Positions 52,504 through 61,872 of a stretch of 64,000 nt of DNA are shown here, piece by piece. The stretch is from Candidatus Rifleibacteriota bacterium (GTDB taxonomy: Bacteria; Muiribacteriota; Ozemobacteria; Ozemobacterales; Ozemobacteraceae), in assembly GCA_015233565.1 (NCBI GenBank), contig JADFXM010000027.1:32878-96877 (forward strand), given 5' to 3'. The notes beneath the pieces were generated by a model that made no database searches, was not told the DNA's origin, and saw only the letters and a list, made by a program, of their open reading frames with translations. The position numbers and the translations under genes are program-made. Within the stretch, counting starts at the first letter, position 1; every line of letters begins with the position of its first letter.

Positions 52504-52532
52504 TGTAACCAAATTTGGATTTTGCAAGTAAG
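52504..52532 (+). promoter_or_regulatory. TGTAAC-N17-AGTAAG promoter-like motif (dead gene)
   Basis: Identical spacing to the other four; followed 42 bases later by the pseudogene's ATG, as at 46143. Confidence 0.5.
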
Positions 52533-52574
52533 GCAAAGTGGAAACAAAATAAATTAAAATTCAGGAGGAATTCT

Positions 52575-52680
52575 ATGAAAAAACTTATTATTTTGGCGTT
52601 GTTGTGTAATCTTCTTGTTGCCTTCACTGGGTCTGCTGAAAATGTTGACCCAATCGTAACAAATTGAATCTGGCAATTAA
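52575..52680 (+). pseudogene. Internally deleted copy of the small secreted Cys protein gene
   Basis: ATG and signal peptide (MKKLIILALLCNLLVAFTGS) match the gene at 46214, including the GGAGGA ribosome site, but after the codons for AENVDPI the sequence jumps to the homologue's 3' end (AATTGAATCTGGCA.TTA), creating a 30-codon frame. It is a deletion between those points. Confidence 0.85.
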
Positions 52681-52689
52681 TTAGAACCT

Positions 52690-52718
52690 TGTAACAATTT
52701 GCAATTATGTCCAGTAAG
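52690..52718 (+). promoter_or_regulatory. TGTAAC-N17-AGTAAG promoter-like motif (TPR-Lcl gene)
   Basis: Fifth member of the motif set; 90 bases before the GTG at 52809. Confidence 0.5.
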
Positions 52719-52808
52719 ACTAAGCAGAACGTTCAAAATCAAAGAATTGCAGAGTACAAGTTTTTAAAAAAAAGTGCGAGAGTTCACTAAAAACTAAGGA
52801 GAAAAAAT

Positions 52809-53492
52809 GTGAGTATCTTTATTCAAAAAACGGCGGTTTCTACGAAAACTACTCTTTTGATTGGCGTAATTTTTGCTTTAACCATTGCTAGTGCTGGCTA
52901 TACGGCTAATTTGCCAGACCAGGTTAAATTGTATGAGTCCTTCTATTCAGGAAAGAGCGCGTTTGATGCTCACGATTATCCTGAAGCGATAAATATTTTC
53001 AGAAAGCTTACTCAACTGCAAAGCAAAATCCCAATTGAAGTTTACTATTACTTCGGAATGAGCGAATTAAATAGCCAAGACTGGGAGACCTCAAAAGAGC
53101 TTCTTTCCAATTACGTTACTAATGCAGGGAAAGGTGGTCAGTTCTATCAAATGGCTCTGCAAGGATTGTCTGAAGCACAAAAACACAATAGTATTTTCCA
53201 GGCTTGCGGCAAAGAATGGCGTGTTGGGGGAAGAAATTTTTCCTGGTACGAAGCTGAAGTGTGGATTTGCACGCTTGGCGGAGGCTGGCGGTCCCCAACT
53301 AGAGAAGAATTGAAAGAACTGTACAACAATGTTGGAAAAAATTCTCCAATAAAGGATGAATGGGTATGGGCTGAACCAAAAAGCACAACCTCAGCGTGGA
53401 ACTTCCACTTCTACTCAGGTGATGAAAATTGGTATTCCAACTATTTCCGGAGCAGCCGCAACCGTGCTGTAGCAGTACGTTCAGGAAAATAA
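52809..53492 (+). CDS. Exported TPR protein with C-terminal Lcl/DUF1566-like domain
   Basis: The GTG at 52809 follows AAGGAGAAAA; the adjacent ATG is immediately followed by TGA. The 227-residue protein has a signal segment (TTLLIGVIFALTIASAGYTA), TPR-like repeats (about 45-120: SGKSAFDAHDYPEAINIFRK, YYYFGMSELNSQDWETSKEL) and a C-terminal domain with WRVGGRNFSWYEAEVWICTLGGGWRSPTREEL, ending in RNRAVAVRSGK. This is the Lcl/DUF1566 pattern (WRLPT..EL ... AVRC/VR) of C-type-lectin-like surface proteins. Likely surface or periplasmic. The next gene starts one base after its stop. Confidence 0.7.
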   Translation: MSIFIQKTAVSTKTTLLIGVIFALTIASAGYTANLPDQVKLYESFYSGKSAFDAHDYPEAINIFRKLTQLQSKIPIEVYYYFGMSELNSQDWETSKELLSNYVTNAGKGGQFYQMALQGLSEAQKHNSIFQACGKEWRVGGRNFSWYEAEVWICTLGGGWRSPTREELKELYNNVGKNSPIKDEWVWAEPKSTTSAWNFHFYSGDENWYSNYFRSSRNRAVAVRSGK

Positions 53493-53493
53493 T

Positions 53494-54018
53494 ATGACTA
53501 ACTCAATTAAAGTGGTAACAATCAAAACAGAAGAGTTGAAAGACCTACCAATAGTTCGAAAAATAAATGAAGCTGCTTTTGGAAAACCTCATGAAGCAAA
53601 TATTGTCGACAATCTCAGAAAGAATTGTTCTGAACTTTTATCTCTGGTTGCAGTTGAGGGCAAAGAAATTGTTGGTCATATTCTATTCAGCCCAGCAGAG
53701 ATTGAAGGCCCCCAGGGAAAAGTCCGAGGAATGGGATTAGCGCCGGTGGCTGTTCTTCCCGAACGACAAAAACAGGGGATTGGAAAATTGCTTATTAATG
53801 AAGGACTTGCACGATTGCGAAATATCGGTTGCCCTTTTGTAATCGTCCTCGGACATCCGGAATATTACCCCAAATTCGGTTTTGAACCTGCTTCCAAATA
53901 TGACATCAATTGCCAATGGGCAAATATTCCCAATGGTGTTTTCAGAATTAACTGGCTTGATACCCCGATGGAAAGAAGAATTTCAGGGTTAGCAAAATAT
54001 CGGGAAGAGTTTTCTTAA
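53494..54018 (+). CDS. GNAT-family N-acetyltransferase
   Basis: The 174-residue protein has the GNAT core: VVTIKTEELKDLPIVRKINEAAF, VGHILFSPAEI, the acetyl-CoA loop LAPVAVLPERQKQGIGKLLINEGL and PFVIVLGHPEYYPKFGFEPAS. The YYPKFGF motif is typical of the YhbS/COG3153 subgroup. Substrate unknown. It begins one base after the preceding stop and is probably coupled to that secreted-protein gene, although function seems unrelated. Confidence 0.85.
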   Translation: MTNSIKVVTIKTEELKDLPIVRKINEAAFGKPHEANIVDNLRKNCSELLSLVAVEGKEIVGHILFSPAEIEGPQGKVRGMGLAPVAVLPERQKQGIGKLLINEGLARLRNIGCPFVIVLGHPEYYPKFGFEPASKYDINCQWANIPNGVFRINWLDTPMERRISGLAKYREEFS

Positions 54019-54067
54019 ATCTTGAATTTTCCAAAAAAAGCTGCGTGGAATTTCTTCTATTATTTCA

Positions 54068-54418
54068 TTAGTGTCCCATTAATCTGCAAGCTTCCTCAAT
54101 CGTCTCAGCCGTTGCAGCGAGTGGAAGAACTCCTGTCATTTGCAAAAACTGTTTTTTGGAGTTGTCCATGCCAATGAGGACACATTTTCCTTTAAAATCC
54201 TCAACAATTAACATGGTAGTATCTAAAAGTGAAGCCATTCCAGGACTATTTATGATCGTACACTTAACAAAATCAATAATTATTCGATTCCTTTTGCTTT
54301 GGAGAACTTCGTGGACCTTCTTTAAAAGGCTCTTTCCGCCTTCTGCCGCACAATATCCTTCAAAACAAATTACAGGAAAACCGGAACTTTCCATTTCAGT
54401 AATGGTAAAAACCGCCAT
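54068..54418 (-). CDS. STAS-domain protein (anti-anti-sigma-like)
   Basis: The 116-residue protein is a single STAS domain: alternating strands and helices with IIIDFVKCTIINSPGMASLLDTT, where S58 of NSPG occupies the usual phosphorylated serine position of SpoIIAA-like proteins, and CVLIGMDNSKKQFLQMTGV. It could control a sigma factor or another partner through a HPK-like anti-sigma kinase, none of which is in the window. Ribosome site GGAGAA. Confidence 0.8.
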   Translation of the reverse strand: MAVFTITEMESSGFPVICFEGYCAAEGGKSLLKKVHEVLQSKRNRIIIDFVKCTIINSPGMASLLDTTMLIVEDFKGKCVLIGMDNSKKQFLQMTGVLPLAATAETIEEACRLMGH

Positions 54419-54522
54419 TTGTTTTCTCCAAATAATAGTTTTTAACGAGATAAACTTCCTTAAAAACTAGATTTAATCGTCCCCTTTGCTTTTGCACATT
54501 GACAAAAGTGTATTTTCGCTGA

Positions 54523-55569
54523 CTACTTATTCAGTTTTTGCCTGGCCATTATTGCAGAGATTGAATTTCTTCCCTGATCTTTTTCAAGAATTTTCTTATA
54601 TATTTCATTAGCCTCAGTAGTTTTACCGATTTTTTCAAGTGCTTTTGCGTAGCGATAACCATGCGCAACATAATCTTCGTTACTCAATTTGTTTTCCGCA
54701 TCAAAAGAGGGCTTGTACAACTCAATTAATTTCTCGTGTTTGCCGAGCATGTCATAGATAAATAATAAATCTGATTTAACTTGATCCACACCGGGGGAAA
54801 AAGGGTATCGCTTCATGAAAAGTTCCAGGATCTCCAAGGCGGAATTATAATTTGGACTATCATAAGCGCTCAGATACATATTAGAAAGGCGCCAACAGGA
54901 CTCCTGTGCCTGTTCTGTATCGGGACATTTTCGAATCAGCTCACGATAAAGTCTTCCCACTTCAGAAAGATCATTTTTATCCATGGCACCCAAATCAGAA
55001 AATATTTTTACTGCAAGCTTTTTTTGCTCTTCAAGAGGCAAGGTGGGACTCGACGAATCCAGGCTGAGGGTTGTACTGCCGTTTTCTGATCCACTAGAGG
55101 AATCTTTGATTTTTTCCATTATTTCAGTTGAATTGGCGCTGCTCTGGTTAAGTTCATTTTTTTGGATTTTTTTTATCCACTCAGCAGCAAAAGAATTTTT
55201 GGGATTCATTTTCAGTACGGCATTCCATGATGCTTTTGCCTGTTCGATTTTTCCGGATTTGTAATACAGAAGTCCTCTGAGATTTTCAAGGCCGGCATTT
55301 CCAGGAAAAAATTTTATCCCTTTACCTACGTAATCCAAGGCCTCGGCATATTTTTCAGCTTTTCCAAGAAGTGAACCAAGATCCAGAAAAAGATCTGGAT
55401 TTTCAGATTTTTCAGCGGAATTTTTTAATAGAGTTATCGCCCCATCAATATTTCCGTTTTTTGTTAATTCTCGAGCCTCTTCACGGATTCCAGCAAAAGA
55501 AGCTCCGGGAAAAAGAGCTGAACTTATACCAAAAAAGATAACGGCCCAAGAAAGCATTCGTTGAAACAT
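54523..55569 (-). CDS. Exported TPR-repeat protein
   Basis: The 348-residue product has a signal peptide (to about 26, ending SFAG) and tetratricopeptide repeats through most of its length (GNIDGAITLLKNSAEKSENP, AEALDYVGKGIKFFPGNAGL, GKIEQAKASWNAVLKMNPKN, and two near the C-terminus), interrupted by a Ser-rich linker (about 140-175). As the last gene of a pseudopilin operon, it may be the pilotin- or PilF-like assembly factor. GGGAGG ribosome site. Stop to the previous gene: two bases. Confidence 0.75.
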   Translation of the reverse strand: MFQRMLSWAVIFFGISSALFPGASFAGIREEARELTKNGNIDGAITLLKNSAEKSENPDLFLDLGSLLGKAEKYAEALDYVGKGIKFFPGNAGLENLRGLLYYKSGKIEQAKASWNAVLKMNPKNSFAAEWIKKIQKNELNQSSANSTEIMEKIKDSSSGSENGSTTLSLDSSSPTLPLEEQKKLAVKIFSDLGAMDKNDLSEVGRLYRELIRKCPDTEQAQESCWRLSNMYLSAYDSPNYNSALEILELFMKRYPFSPGVDQVKSDLLFIYDMLGKHEKLIELYKPSFDAENKLSNEDYVAHGYRYAKALEKIGKTTEANEIYKKILEKDQGRNSISAIMARQKLNK

Positions 55570-55571
55570 AT

Positions 55572-56123
55572 TTACCTCCCGAATTTATTTGGAACAAATC
55601 TTCCGGAGTAAAACTGGACAATTACCGGCAATTTAACTTTGGATTGCATTTTATCATTTTCTGTCGAAATTAGATGCATCACAAGATTCACATGGTCGCT
55701 CCACCTGTCAGAGGTGGTTTCAGAGGTAAAAATCGCTGAAAAAGACAAATAATCAATCCTTCCTCTGGATTTAAAATCAGTAGAAAAACTTTTGTTCGAA
55801 ATTCTTTTCAAGCTTTTTTCGGTTTCATCAAATGTATATTTTACCAATTCAACGCCATGATTTCCAGATGTTTCAAATTCTATTTCTTTGCCATTTTTTA
55901 TCCCAATGAAACGTGTCATGGCTTTGAAATCTGCGGTTAACACACTCAGAGAGTCCTCAAGCAATGTCTGAGTCTCCATATGCTCCGTTCCAAGACGATA
56001 GACCACTTGTGAACGTGTTACAATTACCGAAATCAAGATAAGGGCCAATGTTGCAATTGCAAGGGAAATAAGAATTTCAGTGATGGTGAACCCGTATTTA
56101 TGATATGGATATTTACTCGTCAT
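55572..56123 (-). CDS. Type IV pilin-like/pseudopilin (minor) protein
   Basis: The 183-residue product has a prepilin leader KYGFTITEILISLAIATLALI: cleavage after the Gly leaves Phe at +1 and Glu at +5, the usual pattern. The C-terminal domain is a beta-rich globular part (KRISNKSFSTDFKSRGRIDYLSF). It resembles PilW/GspJ-type minor pseudopilins. The start codon overlaps the stop of the upstream gene by four bases, so they are coupled. The peptidase at 4398 would process it. Confidence 0.8.
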   Translation of the reverse strand: MTSKYPYHKYGFTITEILISLAIATLALILISVIVTRSQVVYRLGTEHMETQTLLEDSLSVLTADFKAMTRFIGIKNGKEIEFETSGNHGVELVKYTFDETEKSLKRISNKSFSTDFKSRGRIDYLSFSAIFTSETTSDRWSDHVNLVMHLISTENDKMQSKVKLPVIVQFYSGRFVPNKFGR

Positions 56124-56605
56124 TCCCTGATTTTGACTCCCTCGAAATCAACATAAGCACCTTGTCCGGCGGCATCCGGGCCCCCAGAATAATCTACTTC
56201 AACGCATATTGAAATTTGGGAAGGAGAGTTAGGATTGTCTGTTTCCCAGTACACAATGTAAAAAAAAGTTTTCGTCACTTCCAGAAATTCTTGTCGAATC
56301 GATTCAGCACCAGCAATCGAAGAAACTTCTGAAATCATCGGGTCGTTCTTCAATTCATTGACCTTTTCAAGTTTTTGAAGTTTTTCCAAACAATCATTAA
56401 AGTTGCAAGCAAGAAAACGGTCCAGAATAGATCTCCCGATTTGTGAGGCAATGATGTGTTTTCTTATATCAAAAGCCTGCCGCGTGGTTCTCCACTTCAT
56501 AAAAAAAAGTGGAAGCAAAACCACACTAATCATTGTTAATACGACCATTACTTCTATTAATGAAAAACCACGATTCTGTCGGAAAAAAGCAGTAATTTTC
56601 TTCAT
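56120..56605 (-). CDS. Type IV pilin-like/pseudopilin protein
   Basis: The 161-residue product has the prepilin leader NRGFSLIEVMVVLTMISVVLL with Phe at +1 and Glu at +5. The globular part contains the C-terminal PNSPSQISICVEVDYSGGPD. It is GspI/PilV-like in length. Overlaps the genes on both sides by four bases each (ATGA), showing tight coupling in the operon. Confidence 0.8.
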   Translation of the reverse strand: MKKITAFFRQNRGFSLIEVMVVLTMISVVLLPLFFMKWRTTRQAFDIRKHIIASQIGRSILDRFLACNFNDCLEKLQKLEKVNELKNDPMISEVSSIAGAESIRQEFLEVTKTFFYIVYWETDNPNSPSQISICVEVDYSGGPDAAGQGAYVDFEGVKIRE

Positions 56606-58962
56606 CTTAAACCGAACTCAAAAGAAATATTCACTGAATTAACATCAAAAAATAGCTCTGGCGGAGGAGTTCCCATGCATGGACAGAAATAAAAAACAGT
56701 TTCCTTATTCCCCGATTTCAAGGATTTTGAAAGTTCAATTAAGTTAGGCCTGCTCAGAGCAATTCCACCAACAAAAAGAAAAGGATTCTTTGGAATAATT
56801 GGAGTTGGAAGGGTTTTAGAAAGCATTACAAGTTGTACTCCAATGTATTTATCACCAGTAAGAGTAATATTTTTTCCTGAAGAAGGATTAACCACGAATG
56901 TAAGGAAATTAGATTGTTTAATTTCTGATGCTAATTTGTAAATTTCTGCTTCCGAAACATTTTCCAAACCATGGTCAACATTTCCGAGGATAAGCGAACC
57001 ATTTACAAGAACGATTCCTCCGTATATTTCCGCATTGATTCCCTGCTGGAGATCCAAATCTCCATCAATGTAGGAAATTCCCGAGGCATCAAAACACTGA
57101 TTCCCTTTTTCATCGGTTCTGAGTGCTTTTTTCAGGAATTCCCGGGCATTTTTATAATATCCAGTAACACGGTTTTTTAACCCGTTTATTGTTGTATCTG
57201 AAGCATCTTCCAAAGAAATGAAGTCTTTAATATTGGAAAATCTGCTTCCGAAAGAAAAGACAATTCCTTCTGAACTTTTGAAATCGTGAGCGCTGCGGGG
57301 TTTGGTTCTGGGAAGGGAATTATTTTCATATTCCAATTCAAAGCCTTCAAAGCCATCGGGAAATTTCGGCGATTCCGCCGTGAACTCATGCAAACGACCT
57401 ATATCGCCAGAAACAATTCTTGACATTAGTTTAGCATAGTTCTGGTAGTTATCCTTGGTTCCGGGGCCTGGGGGATTGAATGTGTATTTTTTGTTAATAA
57501 AGCCAGGTTTTGCAACTTCGATCGGTTTATACTCCTCGGAAGACATGTATGGCAAGGCACTATCAATGCTTCCCTGATTGAAGTAGGACAAAATAATGAA
57601 TCTTCTTGCAAGCGGTCCAAAAATTTGCCTGTATGGTATGAGGGTGGTACCAATATCAAGTATTTGTTGCCAGCCAGCTTTCGCAAGCCCCGAAGACGCT
57701 GAAAGCCCTAATACTACTCGCCAATCTGAAGACAATCCATACGGGCGGATTGCCGAAGACATTTTGATTGCTTCGGTACTGCGAATGTATTTCAAAGCTG
57801 GGTCTTTGCTTACAAAGCTATCTATGTTCCATCCGGACTGAAAGAATAACCCATTTGGGTTATCAGTTAAAAGTTCGTTTCCAAAGCCGAGAACAAAAAG
57901 AGTTGCAGTAACATAAGGGTTTGGCGCCATCGTATTTTCATCTATTGTATTTACTCTGAGCGCCCTTATGGATCGAAGTTGCGCGACAATATCATCTGAC
58001 TTGGCAAATAGCTCAAGGTTCTCAAGCGACAATGCTTTGAATGAGTGGAGCGCATCAGGTTTGAAAATATCTTCAAGCGGATCAGAAGGAACATCAAAAT
58101 GGTTTTTTCGAATTAGTCCAAGATCACTGTACCGGCCTTTTTTGAGCTTGAGTTCTACTTCTCCCCCCATGTTAAGGACCATAAGATGATCTTCATCGCC
58201 CAAAAACACTTTACCATTCAAATCAGGATTGAGAAGAATCTTTGTTCCGATTCCTTCACAAAAAGTGGATAAAGAAAAGGGAAAATTTGAGTTGCTTTGT
58301 AATTCGCCGTAGTCGAGAGGTATTATGTTTATATTATCGCCGGCGCCACTCGTCTGAATGTTTTGTTCTTCGTGAAGAGCATCGAAGAAGAATGCAAAAT
58401 CCTTGAGCACCGGAATCATGCGCATTAAAAACTTGAAACGTCGAGAAATTTTTAAATGATATTTCCTGCCCTGGATTGATGCAGAAGATTCTATTGCAAT
58501 AAATCCTTCTTTCTCGGGCCAAAAAGAATTTGGTGCCATTGAAAAAATCTTTGGCGGTTCAAGTTCCTTCCAATTGGAGAAGGAAATCCTGGGGTCGGAA
58601 TCATATTCAAACGCGAGTTTCTCTGAACCAGAATAATTATCGGCTATTTTTTTTACCATCTTTCCGGGTGAACAACCCAGTTGTGAGGCACGAAATTCGG
58701 TTAAGGAAACAGCTGCCGAAGTCTTCAGCCATTCAGATGCTCTCTCAAAAAACAATCCATTCTTTTTTTCATACTGGTCTTTCAACTGTTTCAAAATATC
58801 ATCGGTTAAAGACTCAAGAAAATATCTGGCGATCAAACCCTGATCAATGAGAGTCACACTTTTTACATGAATTCTGAAGCGTCCAAATAGGCTAACAGCC
58901 AAAACGGCAAGTAAACCAAACGCGCCCAGGAAGAGAAACAGCAAGTTTCCCTTCCTATTCAT
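56602..58962 (-). CDS. Large PilX/GspK-like pseudopilin-associated protein
   Basis: The 786-residue product starts MNRKGNLLFLFLGAFGLLAVLAVSLFGRF, a positively charged then hydrophobic segment resembling the N-terminus of PilX-type minor pilins but without a Glu at +5. A long mature region contains a central segment (about 640-730, DASGISYIDGDLDLQQGINAEIYGGIVLVNGSLILG) that looks like a short beta-helix. Likely a tip or adhesin-like component of the pseudopilus. Overlaps the next gene by four bases. Confidence 0.65.
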   Translation of the reverse strand: MNRKGNLLFLFLGAFGLLAVLAVSLFGRFRIHVKSVTLIDQGLIARYFLESLTDDILKQLKDQYEKKNGLFFERASEWLKTSAAVSLTEFRASQLGCSPGKMVKKIADNYSGSEKLAFEYDSDPRISFSNWKELEPPKIFSMAPNSFWPEKEGFIAIESSASIQGRKYHLKISRRFKFLMRMIPVLKDFAFFFDALHEEQNIQTSGAGDNINIIPLDYGELQSNSNFPFSLSTFCEGIGTKILLNPDLNGKVFLGDEDHLMVLNMGGEVELKLKKGRYSDLGLIRKNHFDVPSDPLEDIFKPDALHSFKALSLENLELFAKSDDIVAQLRSIRALRVNTIDENTMAPNPYVTATLFVLGFGNELLTDNPNGLFFQSGWNIDSFVSKDPALKYIRSTEAIKMSSAIRPYGLSSDWRVVLGLSASSGLAKAGWQQILDIGTTLIPYRQIFGPLARRFIILSYFNQGSIDSALPYMSSEEYKPIEVAKPGFINKKYTFNPPGPGTKDNYQNYAKLMSRIVSGDIGRLHEFTAESPKFPDGFEGFELEYENNSLPRTKPRSAHDFKSSEGIVFSFGSRFSNIKDFISLEDASDTTINGLKNRVTGYYKNAREFLKKALRTDEKGNQCFDASGISYIDGDLDLQQGINAEIYGGIVLVNGSLILGNVDHGLENVSEAEIYKLASEIKQSNFLTFVVNPSSGKNITLTGDKYIGVQLVMLSKTLPTPIIPKNPFLFVGGIALSRPNLIELSKSLKSGNKETVFYFCPCMGTPPPELFFDVNSVNISFEFGLR

Positions 58963-58979
58963 GAATAGCTTCCAGGGAT

Positions 58980-61547
58980 TTATTGCTCTTTGATGAGCTT
59001 GATATCAGGATCGAGATTGGACTGATCAAGTTCTGATGCCAATTTCTCAAAATTTACTTCATCATCTACGTTTATTGGCTTCATTTCACCAGTCCAAAAG
59101 AACCCTTTGGTTGGAAAGACACTCTCATTACTGAGATCAGTTTGAATTTCAATTGAACTTCCAATTTCGTCATAAATCGCCTTTCCCTTTTCAATCACTT
59201 CTTTAAGAGTTTTTGGGAAGTCGTTGTTTTTCTTGAGTTCTTTCTGAACCGTTGTTGCCAGCGATATTGAATTTTCCTTCATTTGCTCGGATTTTTTAAT
59301 TACCTCTTCAGTAGCGTGTACAAGTGCTGCAATTGGGCCATCAAAACCGCTAAAGTAGTCTTTTAATATATCAGAGGCAGCTCCTCCGACGTCCTTGCTG
59401 TGATCATGCAAAAACGGATCTATATCGTTGTTTTTAACCGCAAAATCCTTGGTAATATTTCTATCTTTTGCTGTTGCAGCCATAATTACGGAAAGATCCA
59501 TGATAGATTTTGCTTCATTCAGGATATTAATACATTTCCCGGCAAACTGCGAATAGACTAATGGCCATTCATTAAAACTTTTGACAAGAGCATCTTTGAA
59601 GGTCTGTGTTTTAAGAAGGTCTGTCAGTGTCGGATTTTTTAAATCTTTGAAGTCACCACGTTTAAGTTCCATAAGCTTTTTCAGATGTTTAAACGGTACA
59701 TTTCCATCTGCATCCACAGTATTGACAATAAATGAATTTGCGTAACTTTTGGATGCTGCTTCGTTGCTTTTTGCTCTTTCGTAGTTTGCAAATATTTCTC
59801 TAAGCTCAATAACTGCCTGGTTTACCGAATTAGGTAGTCCTTCGGTACCAGCATCATCTTGAAAACCGGGATAGGTCAAATTTGCTAATTCCTTGGACGC
59901 GGCGTCCAGCATTTGCTTTATCTGAATACTGGATGTTGTAATAGCACCCTCCAAAGCGGTCTGTTCAGCCTCGGCGACCATTATGCAATCACAAACGAAT
60001 AATTGCATGAGGGCAGGTTCACCCCAATCTTTCAAAGCAGAATGCAAAAGCAATATCGGGAAATAGTGAAACGGTGCCTGTTCGATTCTGACAGTAAGCA
60101 AATCTATAGTACTCTTGGAAATGGGTATTCTCATACTATTGGGATCTGCCAAGCAAATGCTCGGATCATCCGCAAATTTTCTGAAAGTTTTGTAAATAAC
60201 ATAATCCGGATTAAAAACAACTGGCTTGTACCCTGCCGCGAAATCCTGGGTTACGGTGCCCTCAGCGTTATCAGGGGTGTCGGAAAAAATTCTTGCCCAT
60301 TGTTTTTCAACCCATCCCAGAGTGCTGAGAGAGCCTGTTGGATTTGCTTCTGGAATATACACAGTATAATTTGCTTTATCTTTAAAAAGTTTCCACATTG
60401 TATCTCGGGGCCAGTCTGCATTTGTAATATTGTAATAACCCATCAACAACGCCTGACCCAGGATCTTATCATAAATTGCTTTTTGTTCTTCCGTAGAATT
60501 TTTTAGATTAGCGCATTCTTTTTCGGCAAATAGTAAAGACGAGGTTCTCCCGGCTTCAGGAATATTTCCGGCGTTATATTCCTCAACAAAGGTGCGAAAT
60601 TCGGGATCAACTCGCGCAAGAAAGTCATATGACCTTTTGTAGGCATCACGCCATGGGCCGCGTATTTTTTTCAGTTCAGCAGTTATCTTATCCGATTCTT
60701 CCAGGATAACAGTTGCAATGTCAGAAATATTAGCTGCCACGGCAGCCCATCCCGCAGGACACCAAATACCTGCAATAGTTGCTACGATACAAAGAGTTGC
60801 TGTTCCGATCCATAATTCCTGGTTAATATTTCCCCAGGCAAGATAATTTCCGGAATTAAAGTCAAAGTTATTCACTTTTATACACAGGTCAAGAAAAGTG
60901 AAAACAGTTCCAATCGTTTGAGCAAGTTTGACGGCATCCGTTTCTTGATTTCCCTTGAGCCATTCCCAATATTCTTTTGCGGCATCATCGGTTGGATTTA
61001 CAACATTGTACGTAAATTTGCCAATAGTTGTATTTTTAAGTGCTTCAAGTTTGGTCTTAGCCCAGTTAGAAAAGACCACAGTTGAACGAAGACCTCGGTT
61101 TAAACGTGGAAGGACTTTTGCAAATAGTTCTGTATCTTTCAGGGTTATCTCAATTATTTTGCATCCTAGCAGGGTCCAACCAATGACCTTATGAATGATA
61201 TTAACTTCATTTGTCAGTTTGGAGTTCAGCTTGCACCGGTCATCGTTGAGCCTCTGAAGAACCCCATAGAAAGTCAAGGGAGTTGCAGCTTCTTTTCCCA
61301 TGTGTTTATAAACCATTCCTATTACTTGGGTCCACTGTGCCCAGGCTTTCATTTTAAGCAATTCTGGATCTGGTTGGCCATTTGGGCCAATCAATCCCTG
61401 GATTTTCATCATTGCTTTAGAGTAATCTGTAGGAGGAGTTTTGGTTTCATCCTCGGCCATTAGAACAAAAGGGTTCAGTGCAAACACAAGCGCGACAAGA
61501 GCAGTAAACAACCTTTTTTTGAAAGTCAATTTGCCAGTTAATGACAT
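58980..61547 (-). CDS. Large exported protein of the pseudopilin operon
   Basis: I do not recognise this 855-residue protein. It has a signal peptide (KKRLFTALVALVFALNPFVLMAED), a long mainly helical mature region, and one internal hydrophobic stretch (ATLCIVATIAGIWCPAGWAAVAANI, about 250-275) that could cross or dip into a membrane. The C-terminal half is rich in Lys/Glu helices. It is the first gene of the minus-strand operon, 17 bases before the PilX-like gene. A role in assembly or as a secreted passenger of the pilus system is an inference from position. Confidence 0.65.
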   Translation of the reverse strand: MSLTGKLTFKKRLFTALVALVFALNPFVLMAEDETKTPPTDYSKAMMKIQGLIGPNGQPDPELLKMKAWAQWTQVIGMVYKHMGKEAATPLTFYGVLQRLNDDRCKLNSKLTNEVNIIHKVIGWTLLGCKIIEITLKDTELFAKVLPRLNRGLRSTVVFSNWAKTKLEALKNTTIGKFTYNVVNPTDDAAKEYWEWLKGNQETDAVKLAQTIGTVFTFLDLCIKVNNFDFNSGNYLAWGNINQELWIGTATLCIVATIAGIWCPAGWAAVAANISDIATVILEESDKITAELKKIRGPWRDAYKRSYDFLARVDPEFRTFVEEYNAGNIPEAGRTSSLLFAEKECANLKNSTEEQKAIYDKILGQALLMGYYNITNADWPRDTMWKLFKDKANYTVYIPEANPTGSLSTLGWVEKQWARIFSDTPDNAEGTVTQDFAAGYKPVVFNPDYVIYKTFRKFADDPSICLADPNSMRIPISKSTIDLLTVRIEQAPFHYFPILLLHSALKDWGEPALMQLFVCDCIMVAEAEQTALEGAITTSSIQIKQMLDAASKELANLTYPGFQDDAGTEGLPNSVNQAVIELREIFANYERAKSNEAASKSYANSFIVNTVDADGNVPFKHLKKLMELKRGDFKDLKNPTLTDLLKTQTFKDALVKSFNEWPLVYSQFAGKCINILNEAKSIMDLSVIMAATAKDRNITKDFAVKNNDIDPFLHDHSKDVGGAASDILKDYFSGFDGPIAALVHATEEVIKKSEQMKENSISLATTVQKELKKNNDFPKTLKEVIEKGKAIYDEIGSSIEIQTDLSNESVFPTKGFFWTGEMKPINVDDEVNFEKLASELDQSNLDPDIKLIKEQ

Positions 61548-61872
61548 TTTTTTCCCAACTCTCTTTTCTATTCAAATCTTCCAATTCATTCTATGATAAG
61601 CTAGTATTAAAAAAATTTAAAGGGATATTATGCCAGACCGATGAAGTTCTGGCTAATTTAGCAAATTCTTATTTGAGATAATTTTCATAATCATGATTGT
61701 CACTGAATGTTTGTATGTTTGTATAAATAAAATGCAAATTTTTACAATATTGCATGAAGTTCAGCCATTTTAAGCTTCTCAATCATTCGAGGCTTGAAAT
61801 GTAATGTCGCAAGGAAAGGTTTTTTGGCACACTTGAAAATCATTATTAAGGCAAGGGAAAAGGGCAACTTTT
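61548..61872. other. Divergent intergenic region
   Basis: Between the pseudopilin operon and the third HEAT-repeat gene; it contains short TTTGTATG-type direct repeats (TTTGTATGTTTGTATAA near 61711) but no further structure. Confidence 0.5.

Larger units (their letters stand above)
52396..52808. other. Intergenic region with duplicated promoter module and dead gene
   Basis: Contains the inverted repeat (52470-52499), a promoter motif (52504-52532), the internally deleted gene copy (52575-52668) and a second promoter motif (52690-52718) that serves the next gene. Confidence 0.6.
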
